Source: Rhizobium mesosinicum
GTDB taxonomy: Bacteria > Pseudomonadota > Alphaproteobacteria > Rhizobiales > Rhizobiaceae
DNA: 64,000 nt
Direction of reading: 5' to 3'
Assembly: GCF_019511345.1 (NCBI RefSeq)
Contig: NZ_JAEUAK010000011.1
Span: forward strand, 62,001 to 126,000
The translations under genes were made by a program, and so were the position numbers. Shown piece after piece: positions 57,337 through 64,000 of this stretch. The notes under the pieces were generated by a model, which saw nothing but the letters and a program-made list of their open reading frames with translations, did not search any database and had not been told where the DNA came from. Each line of letters begins with the position of its first letter. Positions within the stretch are counted from its first letter, which is position 1.

Positions 57337-59810
57337 TTTTTGAAATCCGTCTGCTTGGAGATGGGGTCGGTGGCGTCGAGCGTGACCTTATTGATCAGCT
57401 GGCTGGCGTCGAACCACGGAACGAAGATCACGCCATGCGGCATGCGGTTGCGCCCGCGAATTTCCACGCGGCTGATGATCTCGCCGCGCCGTGACTGGAT
57501 GCGCACTTCCGCACCCTGATTGATGCCCATTTTCCGGGCGTCGTCGCCGTTCATGAAACAGCGCGCGCCGGGAAAGGCCCGGTAGAGTTCGGGAACGCGC
57601 ATCGTCATCGAGCCGGAATGCCAGTGTTCCAGTACGCGGCCCGTCACGAGCCAGAAATTGAACTCGTCATCGGGCGACTCGGCGGGCGGCTCGTAGGGCA
57701 CAGCCAGGATGACCGCGCGGCCGTCCTTCTGCCCGTAGAATTTCAGCCCCTCGCCCGGCTTGACATAGGGGTCGTAGCCTTCGCGGTATCGCCAGCGCGT
57801 CTCCTTGCCATCGACGACGGGCCAGCGCAGGCCGCGCACCTGATGGTACATGTCATAGGGCGCCAGATCGTGCCCATGCCCGCGGCCGAAATGGGCATAT
57901 TCCTCGAACAGCCCCTTCTGGATGTAGAAGCCGAAAGCCTTGGCCTCGCGGTTCTCGTACTCGGGCGAAACCTCCGACAGGGGAAATTCGTCGACGGTGC
58001 CGTTCTGGTAGAGCACCTGGTAGAGCGTCTTTCCCTTGTACTCGGGGTTCTTGTCGAGGATTTCGGCAGGCCAGACCTCGTCGGTGGTGAAGCGTTTCGA
58101 AAATTCCACCAGCTGCCAGAGATCGGAGCGGGCTTCGCCCGGAGCGTTCACCAGCTGGTGCCAGACATGCGTGCGCCGTTCGGCATTGCCGTAGGCACCC
58201 TCCTTCTCCACCCACATGGCGGCCGGCAGCACCAGATCGGCGCTCATGGCGGTCACGGTCGGATAGGCGTCCGAGACGACGATGAAATTGTCCGGATTGC
58301 GATATCCCTTATAGGTCTCGTTGCTGGTGTTCGGCGCGGCCTGGACGTTGTTGTTGACCTGCACCCAGTAGAAATTCAGCTTGCCGTCATGCAGCATGCG
58401 GTCCTGCTCGACAGCGTGATACCCGGGCTTGTCCGGCAGCAGTCCCTCCGGCAGCTTCCAGATTTCCTCGGCATGCTTGCGATGCTCCGGATTGGTGACG
58501 ACCATGTCGGCCGGGAGACGATGAGCAAACGTGCCGACCTCGCGGGCCGTGCCGCAGGCAGACGGCTGTCCCGTCAGCGAGAACGGGCTGTTGCCCGGCT
58601 CGGAGATCTTTCCGGTGAGCAGATGCAGGTTATAGACCATCTGGTTGGCCCAGACGCCGCGCACATGCTGGTTGAAGCCCATGGTCCAGAGCGACATGAC
58701 CCTGGTCTTGGGATCGGCATAGAGTTCGGCGAGCTGTTCCAGGAAGGCGCTGTCGACGCCTGAGAGCTCGACCGCCTTCTCGAGCGTGTATTCGGAGACC
58801 ATCTGCTTGAATGCCTCGAAATCGATCGGCTCCATCTTGGCGGCGTCCGCGACACCCTTGGCCTTCAATTCCAGCGGATTGTCGGCACGCAGTCCGTAGC
58901 CGATATCGGTCGTGCCCTTCATGAACTTGGTATGTTTGTCGACGAAATCCTGGTTGACGCGGCCGGTCTGGATGATGTGGTTTGCAATGTAGTTCAGGAT
59001 GGCGAGGTCCGAACCGGGCTTGAAGATCAAGGGGATATCGGCGAGGTCCATGCTGCGATGCGTGAAGGTGGAGAGCACTGCGACCTTCACATGCTCGTGC
59101 CCGAGCCGCCGGTCGGCAACGCGCGTCCAGAGGATCGGATGCATCTCGGCCATGTTCGAACCCCAGAGCACGAAAGCGTCCGCGTTTTCGAAATCGTCGT
59201 AGCACCCCATCGGCTCGTCCATGCCGAAAGTGCGCATGAAGGCGACCGCTGCCGAAGCCATGCAGTGGCGCGCATTGGGATCGAGATTGTTGGAGCGGAA
59301 GCCCGCCCGCATCAGCTTCGTCGCGGCATAGCCTTCGAAGATGGTCCATTGGCCGGAGCCGAACATGCCGAGCGCCGTTGGCCCCTTCTCCTTCAGCACG
59401 CGCTTGGCCTGCGCCGCCATCACGTCGAAGGCTTCTTCCCAGGTGACGGGTTCGAACTCGCCGTCCTTGGCGTAGACGCCGTCCCGCTTGCGCAAGAGCG
59501 GGCTCGTCAGCCGGTCCTTGCCGTACATGATCTTGGAGAGGAAATAGCCCTTGACGCAGTTGAGGCCGCGGTTGACCTCGGCCTCCATGTCGCCATGGGT
59601 AGCGACGACCTGGTTCTCCTTCACGCCGACCATGACGCCGCAGCCGGTGCCGCAGAAGCGGCACGGCGCCTTCGACCATTTGATCTCCAGCGCCGCCACT
59701 CCGCCGGGCACCGACTGCGCCGAAGCGGGCGCTGCGATGCCGGCTGTCGCAGCCGCGATTGCCGCCGCCTGCGCCTTCAGGAGATCACGCCGCGTCAGTT
59801 CGGTCGTCAT
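57306..59810 (-). CDS. napA: NapA, periplasmic nitrate reductase catalytic subunit
   Basis: An 834-residue molybdoenzyme that reduces nitrate to nitrite. The N-terminal Tat signal is LTRRDLLKAQAAAIAAATAG. The [4Fe-4S] site is CRFCGTGCGV with a fourth Cys in GLNCVKG. The molybdenum Cys is in NARHCMASAAV. Conserved GSNMAEMHPILW and the C-terminal VPWFDASQLINKVT region complete the family pattern. ATG 59810 has GAGGAGG 6 bases upstream and overlaps napD by 26 bp. The folded holoenzyme is exported by Tat with help from NapD. Confidence 0.97.
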   Translation of the reverse strand: MTTELTRRDLLKAQAAAIAAATAGIAAPASAQSVPGGVAALEIKWSKAPCRFCGTGCGVMVGVKENQVVATHGDMEAEVNRGLNCVKGYFLSKIMYGKDRLTSPLLRKRDGVYAKDGEFEPVTWEEAFDVMAAQAKRVLKEKGPTALGMFGSGQWTIFEGYAATKLMRAGFRSNNLDPNARHCMASAAVAFMRTFGMDEPMGCYDDFENADAFVLWGSNMAEMHPILWTRVADRRLGHEHVKVAVLSTFTHRSMDLADIPLIFKPGSDLAILNYIANHIIQTGRVNQDFVDKHTKFMKGTTDIGYGLRADNPLELKAKGVADAAKMEPIDFEAFKQMVSEYTLEKAVELSGVDSAFLEQLAELYADPKTRVMSLWTMGFNQHVRGVWANQMVYNLHLLTGKISEPGNSPFSLTGQPSACGTAREVGTFAHRLPADMVVTNPEHRKHAEEIWKLPEGLLPDKPGYHAVEQDRMLHDGKLNFYWVQVNNNVQAAPNTSNETYKGYRNPDNFIVVSDAYPTVTAMSADLVLPAAMWVEKEGAYGNAERRTHVWHQLVNAPGEARSDLWQLVEFSKRFTTDEVWPAEILDKNPEYKGKTLYQVLYQNGTVDEFPLSEVSPEYENREAKAFGFYIQKGLFEEYAHFGRGHGHDLAPYDMYHQVRGLRWPVVDGKETRWRYREGYDPYVKPGEGLKFYGQKDGRAVILAVPYEPPAESPDDEFNFWLVTGRVLEHWHSGSMTMRVPELYRAFPGARCFMNGDDARKMGINQGAEVRIQSRRGEIISRVEIRGRNRMPHGVIFVPWFDASQLINKVTLDATDPISKQTDFKKCAVKILPVA

Positions 59811-60066
59811 CGATTGCCTCCTCGATATCCAATGCCTGTTCGAAAACCATGTGGGCGGCGAGCACGCCATCCATCCCCGAAATGCCGATCAGCTTTTCCC
59901 CGAGCACGCCCGAATGCGGCCCCTCGATCACGACGACGATCTTGCCCGGCGCCGTCGCGTGAACCTCGACCCCTTCGATATCCGCCAGACGCGCCGCGAC
60001 ATCTCCGGTCAGTTCCGGGCGGGTGACGACGACGGCGCTGGAGACGTGATGGCGGCTCTCAGGCAT
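59785..60066 (-). CDS. napD: NapD, chaperone for NapA maturation
   Basis: A 93-residue cytoplasmic chaperone that binds the NapA Tat signal. HHVSSAVVVTRPELTGDVAA and GVEVHATAPGKIVVVIEG, with LIGISGMDGVLAAHMVFEQ, are standard. It overlaps both napF (8 bp) and napA (26 bp), showing tight translational coupling. Confidence 0.92.
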   Translation of the reverse strand: MPESRHHVSSAVVVTRPELTGDVAARLADIEGVEVHATAPGKIVVVIEGPHSGVLGEKLIGISGMDGVLAAHMVFEQALDIEEAIDDDRTDAA

Positions 60067-60595
60067 GGGCTGCCTCCCGCTGGTCGGGTTTCATCGCGAT
60101 TGCATCGGCCGGACAGACCGCGATGCAGGCGCCGCATCCCGTGCAGGCATGCGCATCGAGCTCGGGAACGAACGGCCCGCCGAGCCGCGGCCAAAACCGG
60201 ATGGCGCCTTCAGGACAGCTGTCGCGGCAGGCCTGACAGTCGACGTAATTATTGGCGAGGCACCCGTCATCGATAACGGCATGATGGGCAAAGCTGGCGG
60301 CAGGACCAGTCGGAAAGACGCTCTCGGGACATCGCTCCGCGCACTGGCCGCAAAAGGTGCATTCACCGAGCCTGAAATCCACGGTCGGAATACCAGAACG
60401 GATCGAAATGATCTTGGTCGGACAGGCATCGATGCAGGCGCCGCAGCCCGAACAGTTTTGAACAGATGTTTCAGTCGCTCCGGGAGGAAGTATCCCCCGG
60501 GGAGGAAGTGTCGCCCCGGGAGGCAAGATCGCAGCCGGATCTTGCGATGGCCTGCCGGTCAGAAAGCCGCGCCGGGTGCGCGTCGAGAGAACCAT
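60059..60595 (-). CDS. napF: NapF, ferredoxin-type protein
   Basis: A 178-residue protein with four Cys clusters for [4Fe-4S] centres: CSGCGACIDACP, CTFCGQCAERCP, CQACRDSCP with a preceding Cys, and CTGCGACIAVCP. NapF assists loading of the iron-sulfur centre of NapA in the cytoplasm. An N-terminal SRTRRGFLTG-like segment is a Tat-like motif, as in other NapF proteins, then a Pro/Gly repeat (ILPPGATLPPRGILPPGA) that is unusual. It follows napE by 9 bp. Confidence 0.92.
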   Translation of the reverse strand: MVLSTRTRRGFLTGRPSQDPAAILPPGATLPPRGILPPGATETSVQNCSGCGACIDACPTKIISIRSGIPTVDFRLGECTFCGQCAERCPESVFPTGPAASFAHHAVIDDGCLANNYVDCQACRDSCPEGAIRFWPRLGGPFVPELDAHACTGCGACIAVCPADAIAMKPDQREAAHA

Positions 60596-60604
60596 TGGAG
60601 ATCC

Positions 60605-60814
60605 TCACTCTGCCGAGCCTGGAGGCGCCGGCCTGACATCATGCGGCCCCGGCGGCCCATAAACCACCTGGTACATCCAGACCAGAAAGCCATAACCGCC
60701 GACGACCCCGACGGCGAGAACGGGCCAAATCCCGAAAGCGAGCACGGCGAAGGTCAAAAGCTCGCGCCGGCGTTTCCGCCTGAACTCTCCAACGGAATCC
60801 GTGATTTGAGCCAC
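60605..60814 (-). CDS. napE: NapE, small membrane protein of the nap operon
   Basis: A 69-residue protein with one central transmembrane helix (FAVLAFGIWPVLAVGVVGGY) followed by GFLVWMYQVVYGPPGPHD, the NapE signature. GTG 60814 has GGGGAGG 6 bases upstream, which decides the start; the frame extends upstream without support. Its exact job is unknown. It is the first gene of napEFDABC. Confidence 0.9.
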   Translation of the reverse strand: MAQITDSVGEFRRKRRRELLTFAVLAFGIWPVLAVGVVGGYGFLVWMYQVVYGPPGPHDVRPAPPGSAE

Positions 60815-60963
60815 AAAAACCTCCCCCCAGAGTTGCGAATTAGACTGCCACACTCCCCTATGCATGTCCAGCCGCCTTCATCTGCGGTCGCGACTTTTGA
60901 ACGCGCTCACGACCGGGAATCGGGCACATGAGAACCTGTATCCTACGCTCGAACGGCAGTCCT

Positions 60964-60977
60964 TGACTGAGATCAAG
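60964..60977. promoter_or_regulatory. FNR/FixK-type box upstream of nap
   Basis: TTGACTGAGATCAA matches the TTGAT-N4-ATCAA dyad of FNR/FixK/NnrR regulators at nine of ten arm positions (the left arm is TTGAC). It is centred about 157 bp upstream of the napE start. Oxygen- or NO-dependent control of nap is likely. The rest of 60815-61203 shows no gene. Confidence 0.6.
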
Positions 60978-61203
60978 GCGGGAAGCCGACCGGTTGGCGC
61001 CACCCGATTCGGGCCTGCCGGAGCGACATCCTTGCCATGCACCGCCCTTTCCGGCGCGCCATCGTTCCATGGAGAGCAATTGGGAAGGCAGGCGCCGCTT
61101 GCCGCGCGTGAAAACCATTTCCATCATTCCACTGTCGGATTGCCGTCCGTCCGGCCGTCTTCCAGACGATTGGATTAGGGACGGCAGATCAGGGAGAACG
61201 ACC

Positions 61204-61863
61204 ATGACGATTACCATCACCGCCTTCGAACGCTCGCCCGACCGAGGCAGGGGTCTTGCGCGCGACATGCGCGTTCGCTGGGCGCTCGAAGAAGCGGCGC
61301 AACCCTACGAGGTCCGCCTCGTTTCGTTCCAGGCGATGAGAGAGCCCGCTCATCTTGCGCTTCAGCCTTTCGGGCAAATCCCGACCTATGAGGACGGCGA
61401 TCTCGCCCTCTTCGAATCCGGCGCGATCGTCCTGCATATCGCCAGCCACTATGCCGGCCTGCTGCCGGACGATAAAAACGCCCGCGCCCGCGCCATCGCC
61501 TGGATCTTTGCAGCGGTGAGCACGATGGAGCCCGTCATCGTCGACCGTGAGACCGCCCGATTCGAAGAGGGCAAGGAGAGCTGGTACGAAGAGCGCCTGG
61601 CCCACGTGGAAAGGCGCATCCGCAAGCGGCTCGGCGAACTCTCCGCCCGGCTTGGCGATGCCGACTGGCTGGACGGCCAATTCACCGCCGGCGACCTGCA
61701 GATGATCTCAGTGCTCTTGAGGCTGGAGGGATCATCCCTGCTGGAGGAGTATCCGAACCTTTGCGCCTATATCGCCCGCGGGAAGGAAAGGCCGGCGTAC
61801 CAGCGCGCTTTCGAGGCGCAGAAGGCGGTGTTTTTGGCAGTGTCGGGTGGCGGGCAATCGTGA
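61204..61863 (+). CDS. Glutathione S-transferase
   Basis: A 219-residue GST. The thioredoxin-like N-terminal domain (ITAFERSPDRGRGLARDMRVRWALEEA, FGQIPTYEDGDLALFESGAI) carries the cis-Pro in IPTYED and the glutathione-binding ES in FESGAI. The helical C-terminal domain follows (WLDGQFTAGDLQMISVLLRL). The N-terminal catalytic position is in SPDRGRG, the YfcG/YghU-unlike bacterial group. AGGGAGA precedes ATG 61204. Likely role: conjugation of electrophiles with glutathione. Confidence 0.87.
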   Translation: MTITITAFERSPDRGRGLARDMRVRWALEEAAQPYEVRLVSFQAMREPAHLALQPFGQIPTYEDGDLALFESGAIVLHIASHYAGLLPDDKNARARAIAWIFAAVSTMEPVIVDRETARFEEGKESWYEERLAHVERRIRKRLGELSARLGDADWLDGQFTAGDLQMISVLLRLEGSSLLEEYPNLCAYIARGKERPAYQRAFEAQKAVFLAVSGGGQS

Positions 61864-61985
61864 TAGGGCCGATGGGCGGCGGGAGCCATGGCCGCTTTCC
61901 GCTAGCTATGGTCATGCGACCCGCGTGAACAGTTGCGCTCACATCCAAAAGCTGCTTTTTTGGCGGCGCAACCATAGGAAATTCT

Positions 61986-62351
61986 TTGCCGAACAGAATT
62001 CAATTTTTTGCCGCACTCATCACAGCGGTCGCGATGTCGTCTTTGGTCCGGGCTGATGGCGGTGCATGGAACAGAGAAACTTTCGAATACTACGCTTCTA
62101 TCATTCGTAAACAGCCGGCGACCCATTCACGAATTATCCAAGCATGTACTGAGAATGGGTTGGCAGCGATGACCGACCGAGTACGGACAGAGGTCGAACG
62201 GAATAGCAAAATGCCTCCAGAGAAGGCAACTGCCGAGGTGTGCCGTCGCATGATCAAGGGAATTGCGTCCGGTGCTGTGAAATATGAGGCCTATCGAGCG
62301 TGGGCAGATGCGCCTGATGACAAGAGGGTAGCCTTTCCCGACTACACGTAA
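61986..62351 (+). CDS. Small exported hypothetical protein
   Basis: A 121-residue protein, with TTG 61986 preceded by AGGA. Residues 1-23 form a signal peptide (FFAALITAVAMSSLVRA). The mature part is helical and charged (YYASIIRKQPATHSRIIQAC, RTEVERNSKMPPEKATAEVC) with two Cys that may pair. No domain is recognised. The base composition is less GC-rich than its neighbours, so it may be acquired. A dispersed motif begins directly after its stop. Confidence 0.55.
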   Translation: MPNRIQFFAALITAVAMSSLVRADGGAWNRETFEYYASIIRKQPATHSRIIQACTENGLAAMTDRVRTEVERNSKMPPEKATAEVCRRMIKGIASGAVKYEAYRAWADAPDDKRVAFPDYT

Positions 62352-62352
62352 G

Positions 62353-62375
62353 GTTCGCTTCGGGCCGAAAGCGGA
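62353..62375. repeat. Short dispersed motif, copy 2
   Basis: Right after the small exported gene, CGGGCCGAAAGCGG and its surroundings match the motif at 1953-1976 (shared core GGGCCGAAAGCGG). The reverse reading gives a peptide like SAFGPKRTL. The rest of 62352-62577 shows no gene. Confidence 0.35.
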
Positions 62376-62577
62376 TCCGCTCCCGAACCGTGAGGAGCAA
62401 GGGATACTCTGCCCTGCTCGGTTACCTCGTTCATTCCCAGGACCTGCAATTTCGGGTAGCCGTCCATGAGCCGCTCCCCTGATATCTGACAACACCTCTG
62501 CATGGCTTGGTTGAGGTGGTGGCAGACGAACGAGCGACGTGAGGCCCAAAGCCGTTCTAAGATCAGGGCTTTCGCAA

Positions 62578-63045
62578 TCAGCGATCCTGGAATGAGCGAT
62601 CCCTGGCTTCAATACGAAACTGCCGCGGCCCCAGAGTTCGGCCGTCCCGGGCGGCAAGCTGAAGCTTCTGCAAGGGCTGCGCGTTCAGGCTGTCCACGAC
62701 TGCGTAATCGAGTTCCCCTGGGGCAAAGCAATGCTCCTCCCCCCACTGCCAGAGAGCGACGAGAACCACGCTCAGCTCATAGCCTTTCGGCGTCAGAACA
62801 TAGAGATGGCTGAGCGCGGAGTCGGGGTCGGGCTCCACCGTAAAGATGCCCTCCTCCACAAGCTTTCGCAGGCGAACCGACAAGATGTTCTTTGCGAGCC
62901 CGAGGCTCTTCTGGAACTCGGAAAATCGCCGACGCCCCTTGAAAGCCTCCCTGACGATGAGGAGCGACCACCAATCGCCGACGGCCTGGAGGGAACGCGC
63001 GATCCCGCATTGAGCGTCCCCCATGTCAGTGCGTTTACCCTTCAC
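62578..63045 (-). CDS. HxlR-family transcriptional regulator
   Basis: A 155-residue HxlR/MarR-like winged helix. The pattern CGIARSLQAVGDWWSLLIVR, then GRRRFSEFQKSLGLAKNILS and RLRKLVEEGIFTVEPDPDSA is typical, with the near-N-terminal Cys conserved in redox-sensing members. The C-terminal part (VLVALWQWGEEHCF) is also standard. GTG 63045 has AGGCGG at workable spacing; ATG 63024 is possible. It is divergent from the gene at 63157, and two copies of GGTTTCAAAGTTAAACC lie between them. Confidence 0.87.
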   Translation of the reverse strand: MKGKRTDMGDAQCGIARSLQAVGDWWSLLIVREAFKGRRRFSEFQKSLGLAKNILSVRLRKLVEEGIFTVEPDPDSALSHLYVLTPKGYELSVVLVALWQWGEEHCFAPGELDYAVVDSLNAQPLQKLQLAARDGRTLGPRQFRIEARDRSFQDR

Positions 63046-63070
63046 CTACTCCGCCTTTCATCCAAATAAT

Positions 63071-63125
63071 GGTTGCAAAGTTAAACCATTTTGAGGTAGA
63101 TGTCGATAGGTTTCAAAGTTAAACC
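63071..63125. promoter_or_regulatory. Duplicated HxlR operator boxes
   Basis: GGTTGCAAAGTTAAACC (63071-63087) and GGTTTCAAAGTTAAACC (63109-63125) are direct repeats starting 38 bp apart. Each has GGTT and AACC ends. They fill the space between the HxlR gene and the 63157 start, so the same protein probably controls both genes. Confidence 0.65.
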
Positions 63126-63156
63126 TTTTGCTCACCATGAACCGGAGGGTCTTGAA

Positions 63157-63903
63157 GTGACTGACCTATTGGATTTCGCAATCGAGGCGCACGGCGGCTG
63201 GCGGCGCTGGCAGCAGATCGAGCAATTGCATGCGCATATCAAAGTCGGCGGCGCGGTCTGGCATGTGAAGGGCTGGCCGGATGTCTATGCCGACATCCAC
63301 ACGTCGGTCTCCACCCGTCGTCCGCACACCGAATTCAGCCCTTTCCTGGAGGAAGGACAGCACTGCGTCTGGGAGCCGGAGCGAACGGCTGTGGTCGCAG
63401 ACAGCGGCGAAATCATCGAGCAACGCGCAGCACCGCGCTCCTTCTTCGAAGGACACACGATCCCCACACCGTGGGACAGGCAGCACCTGATCTATTTCAC
63501 CGGCTACGCCATGTGGACCTATCTGACGACGCCGTTCCTCTTCAGGCTTCCAGGTTTCGAAAGCGAAGAGATCGAGCCGTGGCAGGAAGAAGACGAAATC
63601 TGGCGCAGGCTGCGGGTGAAGTTCCCCTCGACCGTCCCCAGCCATTCCACGGTACAGACGTTCTACTTCGATGCGGACGGCCTCCTGCGGCGCCATGACT
63701 ATAGCGTCGACATCATGGGCGGCACGAGAAGCGCCAACTATGCAAGCGACCACAGGAGCGTCGACGGTCTGACGATCCCGACGAAGCGCAGGGTTTATGC
63801 AACCGACGCGGACAACCGGCCCATCCTCGATCGGGTCGCCGTCTCGATCGATCTGCTCGAAATCGGCATCGAACCGCGGCCCGCTGCACCGGCAAGCGTC
63901 TGA
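63157..63903 (+). CDS. Conserved hypothetical protein, lipoprotein-carrier-like fold suspected
   Basis: A 248-residue protein without signal peptide or membrane segment. It begins MTDLLDFAIEAHGGWRRWQQ and contains HIKVGGAVWHVKGWPDVYAD, TPWDRQHLIYFTGYAMWTYL and a beta-rich second half (RRLRVKFPSTVPSHSTVQTF, YFDADGLLRRHDYSVDIMGG). The opening AHGGWRRW is seen in outer-membrane lipoprotein-sorting-like proteins, but here it is cytoplasmic, so a ligand-binding role is guessed. GTG 63157 has GGAGGG 8 bases upstream; the ATG at 63100 lies inside the operator. It is divergent from the HxlR regulator. Confidence 0.65.
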   Translation: MTDLLDFAIEAHGGWRRWQQIEQLHAHIKVGGAVWHVKGWPDVYADIHTSVSTRRPHTEFSPFLEEGQHCVWEPERTAVVADSGEIIEQRAAPRSFFEGHTIPTPWDRQHLIYFTGYAMWTYLTTPFLFRLPGFESEEIEPWQEEDEIWRRLRVKFPSTVPSHSTVQTFYFDADGLLRRHDYSVDIMGGTRSANYASDHRSVDGLTIPTKRRVYATDADNRPILDRVAVSIDLLEIGIEPRPAAPASV

Positions 63904-63911
63904 TCAGACGC

Positions 63912-64000
63912 TCAGCCGTCACGCCCCCTCGCCACCCATGCGGCGGTGTCGTGATCGGGATGCTGGTTGCTGCTCTTCTTGATCGCAGCCGCCCAGTCGG
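63912..64000 (-). CDS. C-terminal fragment of an unidentified gene
   Basis: The reverse frame ending at TGA 63912-63914 is open to the window edge. Its 28 visible codons read DWAAAIKKSSNQHPDHDTAA and then WVARGRDG. Composition and codon use fit a coding end, but no family can be named. Confidence 0.4.
   Translation of the reverse strand, partial: DWAAAIKKSSNQHPDHDTAAWVARGRDG

Overview
The window reads as chromosome (or chromid) of an alphaproteobacterium of the Rhizobiaceae (Rhizobium/Agrobacterium/Ensifer type). The basis is high-GC coding DNA with long antisense shadow frames, many LysR regulators, short palindromic intergenic repeats, rhizobial-type small proteins, a napEFDABC operon, and promoter candidates matching the general stress sigma factor EcfG (GGAAC-N16/17-CGTT). 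I found no rRNA, tRNA, CRISPR array, prophage or intact insertion sequence.

Layout. 1-14.2 kb is a mosaic of small regulator/target pairs: LysR-cupin, LysR-MFS, LysR-NTF2-like protein, TetR-alpha/beta hydrolase with a visible operator pair, PhnM-like amidohydrolase, a second MFS pump, an APH-like kinase and an Lrp/EamA exporter pair. 14.2-17.5 kb carries an orphan-looking VapC toxin with a decayed antitoxin, and an 874-residue autotransporter. 17.5-21.3 kb holds a MocR regulator divergent from a C39-like protein and D-Ala-D-Ala ligase, with three AAGTGGC boxes between them, bounded on both sides by copies of a palindromic repeat. 21.4-25.2 kb has a HigBA module beside a duplicated gene end, PadR-ChrA, a VOC protein and a phosphatase-fold protein lacking its catalytic Cys. 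25.4-29.2 kb has a PhoX-type phosphatase and a chemoreceptor.

29.5-36.0 kb contains a four-gene reverse operon (DJ-1/Hsp31-like, monooxygenase, hydrolase, MFS). It is divergent from a large winged-helix/ATPase/TPR-like regulator that is frameshifted at a C5 run. 36-41 kb has Nudix, ArsR-AHSA1, ArsR-SDR, DUF4168 and AraC genes, then a gene-poor stretch with several hairpins that may be a structured RNA. 42-45.2 kb has a second chemoreceptor and a quinone oxidoreductase.

The most unusual locus is 45.2-47.2 kb. Three small secreted proteins, two rich in Gly/Ser repeats (unit close to STVGTGGSSAGGGTS), and a 24-residue membrane peptide lie behind an EcfG-like promoter. They sit between a quinone oxidoreductase gene and its likely LysR regulator. 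A diverged copy of the LysR leader and first 11 codons remains next to the oxidoreductase, so the cassette seems to have split an ancestral divergent pair.

48-54 kb has a lysozyme-inhibitor-like protein, a small conserved protein with a strong terminator, and a LysR divergent from an uncharacterised four-enzyme operon (hydrolase, carboxymuconolactone-decarboxylase-like, metallo-beta-lactamase fold, 4-oxalocrotonate tautomerase). 54-56 kb has a PRC-barrel stress protein, a cupin and a hydrolase whose C-terminus carries a 24-bp tandem repeat. 56.1-60.8 kb is the periplasmic nitrate reductase operon with an FNR-type box upstream. 61-64 kb has a glutathione S-transferase, a small secreted protein, and an HxlR regulator with duplicated operators facing a hypothetical gene.

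Functions are assigned from motifs and family resemblance read by eye; no database search was possible.
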